This document shows positions 27,740-40,429 of a stretch of DNA of 64,000 nucleotides, in pieces (within the stretch, counting starts at the first letter, position 1; the number at the start of each line of letters is the position of its first letter). Under the pieces are notes generated by a model, which was not told the DNA's origin, made no database searches, and saw only the letters and a program-made list of their open reading frames with translations. This DNA is from Phoenix dactylifera (Eukaryota > Streptophyta > Magnoliopsida > Arecales > Arecaceae), in NCBI RefSeq assembly GCF_009389715.1, contig NC_052392.1, forward strand, positions 38,435,410 to 38,499,409, in the 5' to 3' direction. Made by a program: the position numbers and the translations under genes.

Positions 27740-29990
27740 GATCAGAGTCGGTGGACGAGTTCCCGGAATGGCCCTACAGTTAGTCTCAAATTACCAAAAT
27801 ACACCGAAGAGGAGTATTCACGGAAGGAGGAACAGTAAGGGAAATTTGATGAAATTACAGAAGTGCCCTTGCTTTTTTTTTGGCGGGTGTGTGTGCGCGT
27901 GTGTGTTTGACTGGTGGTTTCCGAGGTGGGGGTCCATTATTAGAAAATCGAAAATATTTTTGATTTAGAACGGGTTGGAGGGAGGCTTTCCCGGAATATA
28001 TCAGAATTTGAGGATCTGAATCGGATTAAGTCGCCTTATTTTTTGCTGGTCAATACTCAAAAGAGATCCTATAGCCATGTTATATTACTGCTTCTCTACT
28101 TTTATAAATTTATTTATACTAGAGCTGTATGGCAGTGTGAGCAGCCGTTATACCACAAAAAAAAAAAAAAGAGCTCTTTAGATATTTTTAAGAAAATTAG
28201 ACTGAAAATTATATAAAAATCAAATTTATTACCCTATCCAACTTGTATTTTCTAAAAATTTATTCAAATCTAATTTAGATTTTAATCTTAAGATTGTTTT
28301 TTTTCTTCTTATATAATTTGGATTAGGTATAATTTAGTTGGTAGATATTTATGTTTAAGTGGACAGTTTAGTCTATAAATGCTACAAAATTTTTAACTTA
28401 ATTATGTAAAAATAATTAAATCAACTTTTGATGCATCTCAATACACCGAGCAGTACTCATAACTATTGCATGATTTCAATATTTGCAAGATTAAAACAGT
28501 CTTAAGAAAAGTTCTCTCAAACGGAGATTGAGATATATACTTGAGTCGTGATTGAATAATGTGTCAACGGCTATCTTCCGAAGTTAAGAGAATCCTGATC
28601 CCGGCAACTGAGCACCCAACCATCTCTCGTACATGAGGGTTGCTACCTTTTTATGCCTCTCCCTTGGTTTAAATTTACTATGGGATGTTGCCTAATTGGA
28701 GGGTTTTTTTTTGGCCCTCCTGTTTGCTAATCTAATTGAACTTGTCACCTATGAGTGGAACAGGATCTAGTTAAATAAAATGGAATGAAATAAGAGTGAA
28801 ACAACAATAAATTAATTAATCTCCAGCAAGTGGTGTCCTGGGTTATGGATGAGCACAAAATATAGCTTTTAGATGGAAGAGAGAAAAAACTCAATGCTTG
28901 TTTGCACTTCTAGCTGAAAATAAATAATGAAAAAAAAGAACAATCTATCTAGACTTTGATATTGTCTTATAAAAGATCAATAACCTTTGTTTTTATATTC
29001 TTTTATCTCTGAATATCAATATTTGTACAAATAAGTTGAAAAATTCAATCAAAAACAAAATTGGAAACATATATAAAGATAAACATTGTTTATGAAATAT
29101 TTGAGATATTGAAAAGCTATGTTTCAATCCTTGAAATAATTCGCTAATACAATGACTCTTAGATACTTGTATAAATGAAATTAATCACCTCATTTTTTCA
29201 TAGAGATAATACTATTATACCATTTTAGATAAGTATTAGTTCCTAAGATATAATAAAATGTCATTTCCAGCTTTCAGATAAGATATTGTTATATCTTCCC
29301 TTAATTGCTGATCAAAAAGTAAAAACCTTTTCGAGGTTAGCATACCTCGAGTTTAACTCGAAAAAAGGTGGCCTAGTACATGAGGCTCTCACTATTATCG
29401 GTTTAGAGAAGATTAGATGTACACAACTTTACCTCTACGTTCATAAAAGCTATTTTCATATTTTGGACCCATAATACTTACGCCAAAATGGAGCCATCTC
29501 ATATTTTGGAGTCTAGCTTACCTTTCACACAATCAGACTAATTTAAAGGTTAATAGATACAAATATAAAACATGATTAAAATTTTTTTAATAACATTACA
29601 TTAGAAATTTCTAGAAGAAGTGTTTCATAAGTTAAGCTATTGTATTATCGATTGATAATTTTATGCATCGAATAGTCTAACTCAAGTTATTGATGCTAAT
29701 TGGTGAGATTTGGCAAAATACTTTAAGCATATAGAGATCTCCAAAATAAGTGGCCCTCTTTCTTCTAATCTACTACTTACAAGCCCTCTTATTAATCGAC
29801 ATCACGCATTATTTAAAAGCTAAGTGTTAAGTTTGACCCCCACACTCAAGCATGTCGTTGACATCATTCTTCTTCCAAGCAACCGTGTTTCTTTCTAGCC
29901 ATGCATATAAAAAAAAAAGAAAATATTCATGTGTTGCATCTATTTAAATTATTTTATTCAATAGATACAATAAGTAGATGCATTAACTCA
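27740..29990. other. Intergenic DNA between PHD and galactosyltransferase genes
   Basis: AT-rich with poly(A) runs (28157, 28930); no gene recognised. The part next to 29992 should contain the 3' UTR of the galactosyltransferase gene. Confidence 0.45.
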
Positions 29991-29991
29991 A

Positions 29992-32900
29992 CTAAATAAC
30001 AACATTCCAAATTGCTCTATCTCCTTCTCCGCATGTGTTGTGAACATCTTTCATCCTCGCCACTGACTTACACACCCCACTGCATGACCAATCAAATGAT
30101 GCCACACAAACATTTCCAGTTTGCATTTTCCACTCGCAATCTGACATGTATAATATATGTCATACAAATTATGAGAATCAAATGATTGTCCAATGAAAGG
30201 AAATGTAATGAAATTTTAATGCATGTTTGTCAAACTAAATAAATATTTTTCAATAATAAAATTTGTTACTGGGGGAATTCAAATTTTTTGATGAGCAATT
30301 TGATGCCATATCTTTACATGGCCAGACTATATAGGCATATCATCATCTCAAATAAGCTACTTTTTTTTCTTATTTTTTGATAATAAAGTGACAGATTTAT
30401 CTTTTCCTATCATGATGGAAAAAATAAAACCAATTAAAAATGAATTTGTCTATGTCGAATAAAAAAGATGAATAGAAGGTTAAAATAGAAATATAAATTC
30501 TTAATAGCTCATAATTAACATGGTTAAGTTCGATAACTAATTAATATAATTATGCTATATAAAAATGGTGTTTAAATTACAAAGGGAAAATATTTTTTAT
30601 GTGAGCTACTAATAAGGTTAATACATGTAATATAACCTTCCAAATTGTAGTACATTATTGTTGCCATATTTTCACAATTTTGTCGTGATTACATTTCTTT
30701 TCATTTCTTTTAGTACTTAACACTTATATTTTGGAAAAAAAATCAAATCCAAACCCAAAACTCAAAAATACTTGTTTGATATACCTGGTGGTGTTCCACA
30801 ACACATCATTCGATCATCAATATGCTCGACTTCTAACCCAATCAACCACGAGCCTAGAGAAACATCTTCATTGGCATATCTATGCAGTATTGGCCTATAA
30901 ATTTAAAATAATCAGTAACACATGCTAAAAAACATCATCTTGTATATAAATCTAAGCTTTACATAACCGATCTAGTTGTTCTTTTCTACTATAAATTTTT
31001 ACCGAAGTGCATGATCAATTATACCTTCCTTATGAATGATTATTATATTTGATATATATTTTTTTTAAAAAAATCATGCTGCATTATTTCTCAATATGAA
31101 AAACATGAGCATCAAAAAATATGTAAGTACTTCAAATGCACAAGGTTAAGATGAATGTAGTTTTAAATTGATAAATATTAAAAGTTTTATGTATTGGATG
31201 AATGGGTGGATGGTAGTAGTTTCACACAAAGAGCTAGGGGGATAGACTTTGGCCCTATTTGGGGGAGCTTTTGGAGGGCCAGAAAGCACTTTCTGGCCCT
31301 TCAAAAGTACTTTTAAATGAAAAACTGTGTTTGGTAAATTTTTCAAAAAGCTGTTTCAGCTTTTGCGGGAAGCTGAAAACAGTTTTTGGGAGGAAGCTCC
31401 AATTTAGAGCTTTTGGAAGGAAGCTGTTTCAGCTTTTTCGGAAAGCTATATTTTTGACAAAAATGCCCATATTAAAATAACATAATTACATAGTTTGTCC
31501 CTTTATAAACCTAAAAATCTGCTGGAGCCAAGAATCCTAGCCGTCAAACTCCCTTCCGTAAGAAAAAGTATTTTTCTTTTCAATTTTTGTATGCATCTCT
31601 TGAACCACATTTTAGAAGAAAAAAATTTTAATCCTTTTCGATATCTTCCAAAATCAATCTATTATTTTTTTTTTATCATCAACCTCGCGGCCCACGCTGA
31701 GGTCCTCCTCGAGCGTGGACCACGAAGAAGAGCCCATGGACCGCGGAAAATTATTTTATGAAAAATTATGAGAAATTATTATGAAAAATTATTTTATACT
31801 AATAATTATAAAATTTTATACCTTTTTTTGTGTTATACTATAAATATAATATCATATTATATTATATCATAATACATTAATATGCTATGTTAAATAATTT
31901 AATATTATGTTATATTATGAAAAATTAATTTATACTAATAATTATAATATTTTATACCTTTATTTTTGTATTATACTATAAATATAATATCATATTATAT
32001 TATATCATAATACATTAATATGTTATGTTAAATAATTTAATATTATGTTATATTATGGAAAATTAATTTATACTAATAATTATAATATTTTATAACTTTA
32101 TTATTTTATTATACTATAAATATTATATTATATTACATTACATTACATTATAATACATTAATATATTATTTTAAATAATTTAATATTATGTTATATTATG
32201 GAAAATTAATTTATAATAATAATTATAATATTTTATACCTTTATTATTGTATTATACTATAAATATTGTATTATATTACATTACATTATAATACATTAAT
32301 ATGTTATTTTAAATAATTTAATATTATGTTGTATTATGAGAAATTAATTTATACTAACAATTATAATATTTTATACTTTTATTATTGTATTATACTATAA
32401 ATATAATATATATTACATTATATCATAATACATTAATATGTTATGTTAAATAATTTAATATTATGTTATATTACCAAATATTAATTTACTCTAATAATTA
32501 TATTACTATTATGCTATATTAACATAATATTATTTTATATTACAATAATATTATACTATATTGTATATTTATGTATTAATTTATGTTATGTTTTATTATG
32601 TTCTGTTGTATAATACTATGCAATGTCTTTTATGGTAATTTTGTCATACAAAAGTACTTTCTAAGTTTGTTTACCAAACATAAAACAAAGTACCACAACA
32701 CTTTACGAATGTAGTTACCAAACAGCAAACAGCTTTTTATAACAGCTCTACTTCAGACAGCTCTACTTCCAACAGCTCTACTTCTAACAGCTCTACTGCC
32801 AACAGCTCCTTTTGTCCTCTGCTAGAATGACTCGAAGAATAGCTTTGCAGTCTCATAATAAAGAGTCGTTGTTAGGTTAGATTTTTGTAGTCTTGAGAGA

Positions 32901-35900
32901 AATAAGCTTTTCAAGCTTAGGCTTTAGCCCATCAGCTACATATAATGTGAAAGACTTCATGCAAGGTTGACAAGGTGGAGAAGTGGCTAAGGTTATTGAA
33001 ATTTTCATGATGCTCTTTGTATTCACTACTATGTAATCCAAGTCTTTAGATGGTGGTCAATTTTATATCTCATCTTATATTTTCCTCATCTAATTATTCA
33101 TTTTTGTCAAATGGATTATATTACTGGAAAAACAAGTCTACTCTTTGATAATAAGAGCACCAGTATATCAACCAATTAATTTGTTTATTCTTGCTTGCTT
33201 TTACAGTGTTTTAATAGTAACTTGGGGTTGAAATCCTTTCTGGGAGAAGCACTGATTTGATTTAATTAACCTTTATGCTTGAGAAAGTGCAATCTTGTTA
33301 GCACGCAGTAGCTCAAGGTTATAAATTTGACTGAATCTAATCAAAGCTGACAAAGAATTACTGGAAGTTATTGTCAACTCTGATACAGAAACTAGAAACT
33401 ATATGAACCAATGAAGGAGTTCCCTGTTGTGGAGCTGTTAGTATGGACTTCAGAATAAAAGAGGGTGTTGACCGTCATTGCAAGTCCAACACCAATGTCA
33501 AGTTATTCTTTCTGCCATCGCCAGACTACTCAGATTATGATTGTTTTGAGTCCTTAATAGTACAGGATTTGTACATGTTACTCAAGTTAAAGTTTTGAGC
33601 CTTTGACCCTTCACTTTTCTCATGAAAAAAAGGGCTACAACAAGAACTTTAGGCATTGAGAAGGAGTCTATGTTGCCATATTTCCTATTCTAAATAGGAT
33701 ATAGTTATTCAAGTGGGATGGATTACTTAATATTTAGTCATGAAGTGACCCAGTGTCTTGGAGAGAAACTCCTGAGCTCAGTGCTGAAGCCTGAGTTGTG
33801 TTGTTCTTCAATTACATCCTGAACTATTTGAAGGAGTGGAATGCTCGTAGCACTTTAATTCAGTAAGAAGGATATTTGAGGTTTCCTGGATCCAAAACTC
33901 TAATTAAAGGATCAATTCTTCCACTGATATTTTGCTTTGCCCAATATGATAAATGAGACGATTATAGGAATTCTCTTATTTGAATCTAATATTTGAACCT
34001 AACAAGGGTATGTCGAGTTGCTTGTTTGATCTTACACATCTAATTAATGAAAACAGCAAAACTGAAAGGTAGAATCATTAATATCATTTTGTTAAAAGTA
34101 CTAATGAAGTATGCGTGCTTACGCGTTTGTGGAGATATATGCAGCAAGATCTTTAGAGATGGCATAAATTTGCCCAGTGGCATGTCTAAAGTACTTATTT
34201 CTCTCTTCTCCAAATTTCCAGAATTCCGGTTCATGGTATTTCACTCCTCTGCAAATAAAAGATTAAGATAATCTGCCAAGAGAATATGATCACTTTTTAT
34301 GTCTGTGTTGATGGATCCTATTTACTTACTTCTGCGAAAGAACTGGTCCAGACTTCATGCAGCCAATGTAAATTCTTGGTTTAGATCTATAACGAGTAAG
34401 CGTGGTCACCAGCATCCCTGCAATATTAGATGACAATTTATTGAGAGATATTGATACAAAGGAAGATGAGTCATAGTATCTCTTATATTGACAGGCCCAA
34501 TGATAGATGGAGGCCATGGGTTTCAGACTGCAAAGGCAGAGTGCTGTTAAGGAGTTCTGCTTCAAATTTATTTTTTTCTCCTTTTGCAGATTAGTCTTAG
34601 TCTTAATTGCCACATTGCATTTATGGAAGCAGGATTATAATTCTTAGCTTGGAAACATTTCTTTCAAATGAATAAATAAATAAATTTCAATAGTGCAGCA
34701 CATATTGGCTCCATAGTTTGTCCTTTATTTTCCCTGTGCCAAGCTAAGCTTGATCTGTTTCGGCCTTCTGATATCTTAGTAGGTTAGGATGGGCCCTAGA
34801 CTTCAGGTCTAACTATGGCTGAAAATTCAGGGGTTTAGAGTAGAGCTGAGGAAGGATGGCCTGTATTCATCTAGTCAATATGAATACTTTGCCTTCTATA
34901 CACTATCACTAGTAAAGTAGGAAAATTCAGGAGATTTGATCTATATCCTTACTAGGTTATTACATCTTTCTCTTGTATTACTTTTTTTACTACTGTATTC
35001 TTTCAGGTCTTTAATTCTTCCATGGAGAACTCAACTATCTTCCATGCTCGCAAATTTTACACCGAAATAGTGCATAAAAATAGCAAGAAGGATGATAGAA
35101 AAGGCTCACCAAGATTAACATGCACATCGTCATCAACCTTGACATAGAAATCAGCATCCCATTTGGATACCACTGTGGAAAAGTACACCCTGGTCTTGGA
35201 TGAGAGCTCATGGTACCCTTCCACATGCTCAAGCCTAAGGAAGTCTTTTGTCTCAGCTTCTTCTGCATCAATTGCACGGTCGAGAACTCCACCTTGTGCC
35301 GCACTGCGACCGATCACAAATCGTATAACAATCCCCTTTTCTTCTAGTCTCTTAAGCTTAGACCCTATAAAAAGAGTTGCAGAGATGGCCTCATCATCTT
35401 TATATGCATGTTAGATGAAGGGATTGCACCATAACAACAAATCATGTTGGTGCAAGTTTAAAAAAAAGGATCACTTAATTTACTTTCCTTCTTAAAAAAT
35501 TATAGGAGGTTAGGAGCAATGAGGACCTCTTGGCATCCAGGTTTCTCGAATCGAATCACGCCTCCTCTTGGAGCTGAATGCAGTGTTGATTCCTATCACA
35601 ACAAATGCCTTCTGAAGTCCCTTGTTAGACCTCATGGTGACTCCTCCAGATGAAGCCTGGCCTCCATTTTGGTTCGTTCGAGCTACTGCTAGTTCCATCT
35701 CCAATGAAGAGATCGATTTGTCCAGGGACCTAAAAGAAGAAGAAAAAAAAAAGAGGTGCATAAGCTTAGATGAACATGTAGCTAGCTATAAAGAAGAGCT
35801 TAAACTTACTGAATTGCTTGATGAGTCTTTGAGACTTCTCCTATGACATCCTTTGTACTGCCCTCACCAAGCCTCTATAAGTATATATATGTTGGAGTAA

Positions 35901-36224
35901 TTTAATTATCATAACTCATGATTTTTTACAACAAAAACTATTGCTAACACTTTCAATACATTGGAATGCTAGAAAACATACATGCTTATGCTCGCAATCG
36001 TGTGCTATGAGAGAGATTTTTGACTCTCGAGTGGTGGAAGTTCTTTGCTCTGTAGTCTCCAATGGCATGACCCCTATTCGATTGCTGAAGAGCAAGCCCA
36101 TGAAGAAGCTTGCCATGCAGAGCACAACTATTGCCTTTCCAGGCAATGGTCTTCTCCTTGGCTTCTTCTCAGACTGCGGCGACCTTTCGCTGGCTGCCTT
36201 CATGAATCCACTCATCAAAAACAT
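29992..36224 (-). CDS. Beta-1,3-galactosyltransferase, GT31 (KNS4/UPEX1-like)
   Basis: Eight exons join in phase: 36224-35982, 35874-35810, 35729-35527, 35364-35110, 34417-34330, 34248-34123, 30894-30785, 30140-29992; 1239 nt, 412 aa (409 if the second ATG at 36215 is used). It is a Golgi type II membrane enzyme: basic N-terminus, membrane anchor at about residues 31-47 ([17 protein letters not shown]), a DUF4094-like stem, then the GT31 domain from about residue 143 ([20 protein letters not shown]). Metal-binding DDD is at 248-250 ([14 protein letters not shown]); the [10 protein letters not shown] motif starts near 334, with a Cys-rich end ([20 protein letters not shown]). It would add beta-1,3-galactose, for example to arabinogalactan glycans. 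The exon 3 donor (GTCCTC) is weak, and intron 6 is 3.2 kb with a transposon. The KNS4 link rests on gene order and family. Confidence 0.93.
31245..32825. mobile_element. Fold-back/hAT-like non-autonomous DNA element in intron 6
   Basis: The left arm (31250-31460) begins GGCCCTATTTGGGGGAGC and carries TGTTTGGTAA and AAAAAGCTGTTT. The right arm (32640-32820) carries the same words inverted (TTACCAAACA, AAACAGCTTTTT) and ends with repeated ACAGCTCTACTTC units and AACAGCTCC. The AT-rich array lies between the arms. No transposase is present. Exact ends and a target duplication were not found. Confidence 0.5.
31783..32620. repeat. AT-rich tandem array, unit about 138 bp, six copies
   Basis: Units beginning GAAAAATTAATTTATACTAA (or close variants) start near 31783, 31919, 32057, 32200, 32338 and 32474, giving spacings of 136-143 bp. 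Units are almost pure A/T and share ATACATTAATATGTTATG and TTAAATAATTTAATATTATG. The array sits in an intron of the galactosyltransferase gene. Confidence 0.85.
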
Positions 36225-38500
36225 TTAAATCCAAATGTTTCGATCAAGAAATGAAGGCAAGGTAGAAGAGCACGGTCTTGGTTGAGCCTTGGAGCAACAA
36301 CATGGCTTTAAAAAGGGATTCATAGCATCATATCTAGGTCTGTGGCTATAATGTTGTGAGAAGCATGAAAGAGATTGTTGGAAGACTGCAGACTACAATA
36401 GAAAATGTGACAACATTAGAAATTACTGAAAATTCTGAAGATTTTGGAGGAGAAATATATGGAAAATGACAGTGTTAGGGTTGATCATCCATCCTCAGTG
36501 CAACATTGAGACAACAAGAGCCTAGCTCAACCATTCCAATGCTGCAATGATTCAGTTTGCAAGGCGCTTCATGTGAACTTGTCTCATGCTTTATGTGTGA
36601 GATGAGGCGAGGGAGAGTGTGAGTTGCAAGGGACTTGATGCCAGATATCAATCACCATGCATGAATAATAAGCTGCGTAAATTCGGCAGTTTTGCAGGAA
36701 TGCTTATAAAAAAAAAAAAAAAATCCCGAAATCATTTTCCTCGAAAGACAATTCTCCAATTCATGACTGCTTCGTTGGCAAAGTTCCATCGATGGTTCAC
36801 AAACCATAAAATAATGTATTAATTTCAGTATTTATGAATTGTCAAGATTGATTTAATTCATATGAAATATTTATTTAATTGTTTCTCTTCTTCTCTCCAT
36901 TTTTTTATATTTGTGGGCATTTATCTATATATACATATTATTTATTTTAATACTTTCCATACTTGGATCTTTTTATTTTCTAACATTCATTAATCCATAT
37001 GGATGTTGGCTGAACCTTCAGCATACCTTATGAGCTTAAATGTTTGTTCTCCATGTCAAACCACCCTCAGATTCCAAGGGAAATGGGTTGCAGTCATGAA
37101 GTGCTAGCTTTCCTCAACAAAAAAGTTTGGTACATTAATTGGGTATTGCTAGTGTAGGAAAGTGAAGGCTAAGATGTCATTTTCTAGGGTTTTGAATGTA
37201 AATGGTTGCTGTTAAACATTACTATTTGTCTCATTCAGAGCTTAGACTTTATAGAAGCACAAGTTAAAGGATGTCTCCGAGTAGTAAATAGGAGATATGT
37301 CATTAAAGCCAAAGCTTGAAATTGATCCAGGCTAAAAAAATTGCAGTAACTTGTCCTTCGTAATTAGAAATAGGAGGCTGAAGTATCAAAGTGGGCTTTG
37401 ATTTGAAATATGAAGGTTGGAGAGGAACTTAGTGAGCTTTTAAGACAGATTGTTTTGTATTGCTAAAATATTTGAAAGGAGAGAAAAATAAAAAAAGAGA
37501 GAAAGAAAAGTGATTTTATTTCTCTGTTTCGTAATATTCGGCATATCTCAAGAGTTATATATACTCGTGTACAGATTGACTACAAAAAAAATAATATAGG
37601 CTGATATAGAATCATGCTAACAAATGAAAATAATACTCTAATAAAATCATACTAACAAAGAAAAATAATACCGACCGATACAGGATTATGCTAATAAAGA
37701 AAAATAATACTGACAATACAGGATTATGCTAATAAAGAAAAATAATATGGGTTGATACAGGTTGCTACATGATCCTTAAAGTTATGCTAACATCTAACAT
37801 GTATGAATATATCATCATCTCTATTTTTTGGACTCTTCTTGGTAACTGCACCTCATTATGCATTCTCTTTGATCATTAAATCGGGGTTTCACACCAAGAA
37901 GGTCGGAGGGGAACTTGAATCAAACAAAGAATTGTTACCAAAGTTACCGTTAAGTTATAGATTGCTAAATTTTCTATGAAATGCTTTGAAATACTATGAC
38001 AAGTGATCGGTTTTAGTTAATGCTCAAAAACTATCAAATATCATCTAAGAAACATTTCATGTGCTTGGACAACACTGCATCTTCCCTATAGGATGACTAT
38101 ACTTGCATAAAATTGGTGTATATTTGAATCCATGGATATCTAGGAGCTCAAGTGTTCAATAACGTCCAATCAAACACTGGGCTTTCTTTGCATTGCCTTA
38201 ATGACTGACATTGATAGGGCTAGAATCAGTTATCAGATATTGCACAAAAATCTCACCATTAAACTTACGGATGTGGAATTTATTGAGGGTGACAATGGGT
38301 TGTGTGGCCTTTGAGGCCTGCAGGGCTAGAATTAAGCTTCATTTCGAGGCCTTGGTTTTGGTCCAACAATGCTCGACGCTTGGTGCTAGGTCCATGCGGT
38401 TGTGCTTTACATGTAGTTTGAGCTCTTTCCTAGAGCTTATGCAATAGGTAATCACCTTTTGGAAAGATATTGGATTGAAGGTACGGAAATTTGTGCAGAT
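36225..38500. other. Upstream region of the galactosyltransferase gene; intergenic
   Basis: The first few hundred bases should hold its promoter; I could not choose a TATA box with confidence. A diverged direct repeat (TGCTAATAAAGAAAAATAAT words) lies at about 37600-37750. No gene is recognised. Confidence 0.4.
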
Positions 38501-38504
38501 GTGT

Positions 38505-39560
38505 ATTTAGTCCTATATTGATTATGCAGTGGGTAAATTTTGGATACTTACATAGGGCCAAGGAATCTAAAATAATATATATGAACTAGTCTTTTTGGAT
38601 GAGATCTTGAGTTGTGAGAAAACCGATCCGGCCCATAGCCTATATGGACTAGAGGACACAGGCCTATGGAGCTCATCGTGGGCCAGTCGTGGTGTTTATA
38701 ATTAGATTTCAATGGATTTGAACCCTTAGCCTGCGAAGATGCCAAGACTTGAACAGAAAGACGGGACGAGTATATAAAGATTTGTCTAGTTCCACATCGG
38801 CTATGTATTGGAAAGATCTTGGATATTTATCTAGGATGACGGAGTCATGAATTGTGACAGAGGGATTGGTCTTGGGTCGCTCTGCTAAATTAAAAATAAA
38901 TTTGAAGCAAACTAAAGAGAATTTCACGCGGTTTCACTTTAGATATAAGAAAAATCAGGATATTTCATATTTTAAACTACTATTTATGATTTTGTTTTTG
39001 CAATGTTGAATGTTCGATTTCCTGGTGAAATTTCAAAAAAATCCTAAGATTACGGAATTAAATTTTGTTTATCTTTATTGTTTTAAAAAATTTCAATTCT
39101 CTTGTTAGCAACCAAAGGTCTCTTAAAATTCAACTTTTAATTAAAGATCAAATTTATTAAAAATTATGATTTTAATTCTATAGTTTCTATATGCAACTTA
39201 TTAACTATTTGTTGCGTGTACATGAGGAGAAATAGCACAAATTTGGACAAATAATTTTTTCTGTTGTCTACCCATGTTGCAGAAAATTCTTGCAGCCTGG
39301 ACCTTAAAGATAAAATAAGTTAGAGTTCGTGGCCCATGTAGACTAGAAGACGCTGCAGCATGAAGCCCATTTAAACTAATTATGAGCTGATCATAGTATT
39401 TATAATTGAATTTATAGTACTTGTAATTTAGATCCTAAGGCTGGCGAGGATGCCACAACTTAGATGCAAAAAATATGTAAGGATTCATGCAGGCATATAT
39501 TTAGCCTCACATCGGATATGCACCGGCGGCCGGTAAGACTTTGATACTAATACAAGGTGA
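38505..39560. repeat. Diverged copies of a TRIM/LTR-like repeat
   Basis: Three related segments start near 38509 (TCCTATATTGATTATGCAG, then TTGGATACTTACATAGGGCC), 38792 (TTCCACATCGGCTATGTATT, then TTGGATATTTATCTAGGATG) and 39508 (CTCACATCGGATATGCACCG). Matching inner text (GTGTTTATAATTAGATTT versus GTATTTATAATTGAATTT; TGCGAAGATGCCAAGACTTG versus GGCGAGGATGCCACAACTTA) lies at about 38690-38750 and 39398-39460. The CCCACATCGG-type word is common in plant TRIM and LTR sequences. Copies are diverged and non-coding. Confidence 0.55.
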
Positions 39561-40332
39561 AGGAAGCTAAAGAAGCTTTTCTAGGCGACAACTCAAAAGT
39601 CAAACTTATTTCTTCATTTAGCAAGCGAATAAGCATATTCTTAGAATCCCAATGAAAGCAGGATTAGTGCTTCCCTCAAGCCCAGTATTAAATAATGACA
39701 TGGAACTCCAACAAAAAATCTCTCATAATTATGAAGCTCCCTGGGCCTGATATTAGAAATATTAGCCATCAAACTTTAGTTTGGGCATTACGATCCTTGC
39801 CACTAAAGGCAAGGGGTGGGGTTTGCAAACGGAAAACACGCACTTTGGGTGCCAAATGAAACTTTCGTGAGCAAGTCCAGCCCTGCCAACGGTCATTACC
39901 ATGCAAGTAGGTATCATGGTTGGCAAGTCCATATCAATGATGTTGCTGTAGGAGATATCGGAGGGTCAAAAAATCTTGTGAGCACCAAAAAAAACTTTCG
40001 AAGCTAATAAATTCCCAACTATTTGCAGTACCGATGGAAAGAATAGAAATATCCCCGATATTACACATGCTATGGATAAGGGCTCTCCATGCCCAAGAAG
40101 TACCTTTAGGATTGCGACCATTCCAAGGTTGAATACCTCCCTATTATACCACTGGACTTTAGCTCGGATAGCACCACGTCCACCTTCAAAGGGTGGTAAT
40201 AGGATGGGGCGGGAATAAGGACAGAATGAAAGATTGGGATTGGGATTATTAACCCCTGAAAAAGTTTAAAAACAAAAAGTTTAAAAAGAGAGGCGAAAAG
40301 GATGACACTGGGCACTTTTGAGAATGTTCATC

Positions 40333-40388
40333 TGCACCGGATCCCATCAGAACTCTGCAATTAAGCATGCTTGGGCGAGAGTAGTACT
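40333..40388 (+). rRNA. 5S rRNA fragment (pseudogene)
   Basis: TGCACCGGATCCCATCAGAA then CTCTGCAATTAAGCATGCTT and GGGCGAGAGTAGTAC closely matches the middle of plant 5S rRNA, about positions 25-80, including the Pol III A box and intermediate element. The 5' part is degenerate and the C box and 3' half are missing; poly(C) and poly(A) follow. It is either a 5S pseudogene or part of a Cassandra-type TRIM, whose LTRs are known to carry 5S sequence. Confidence 0.8.
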
Positions 40389-40392
40389 TCAT

Positions 40393-40393
40393 C

Positions 40394-40424
<31 letters not shown>
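40393..40424. repeat. Poly(C)22 followed by poly(A)10
   Basis: An uninterrupted run of 22 C (40393-40414) is followed directly by 10 A, next to the 5S fragment. Such a C run is rare and may be partly an assembly artefact. Confidence 0.9.
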
Positions 40425-40429
40425 GTCAC

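Noticed and set aside
36045..36254. Plus-strand ORFs over galactosyltransferase exon 1
   Set aside because: They are antisense shadows of the membrane-anchor exon.
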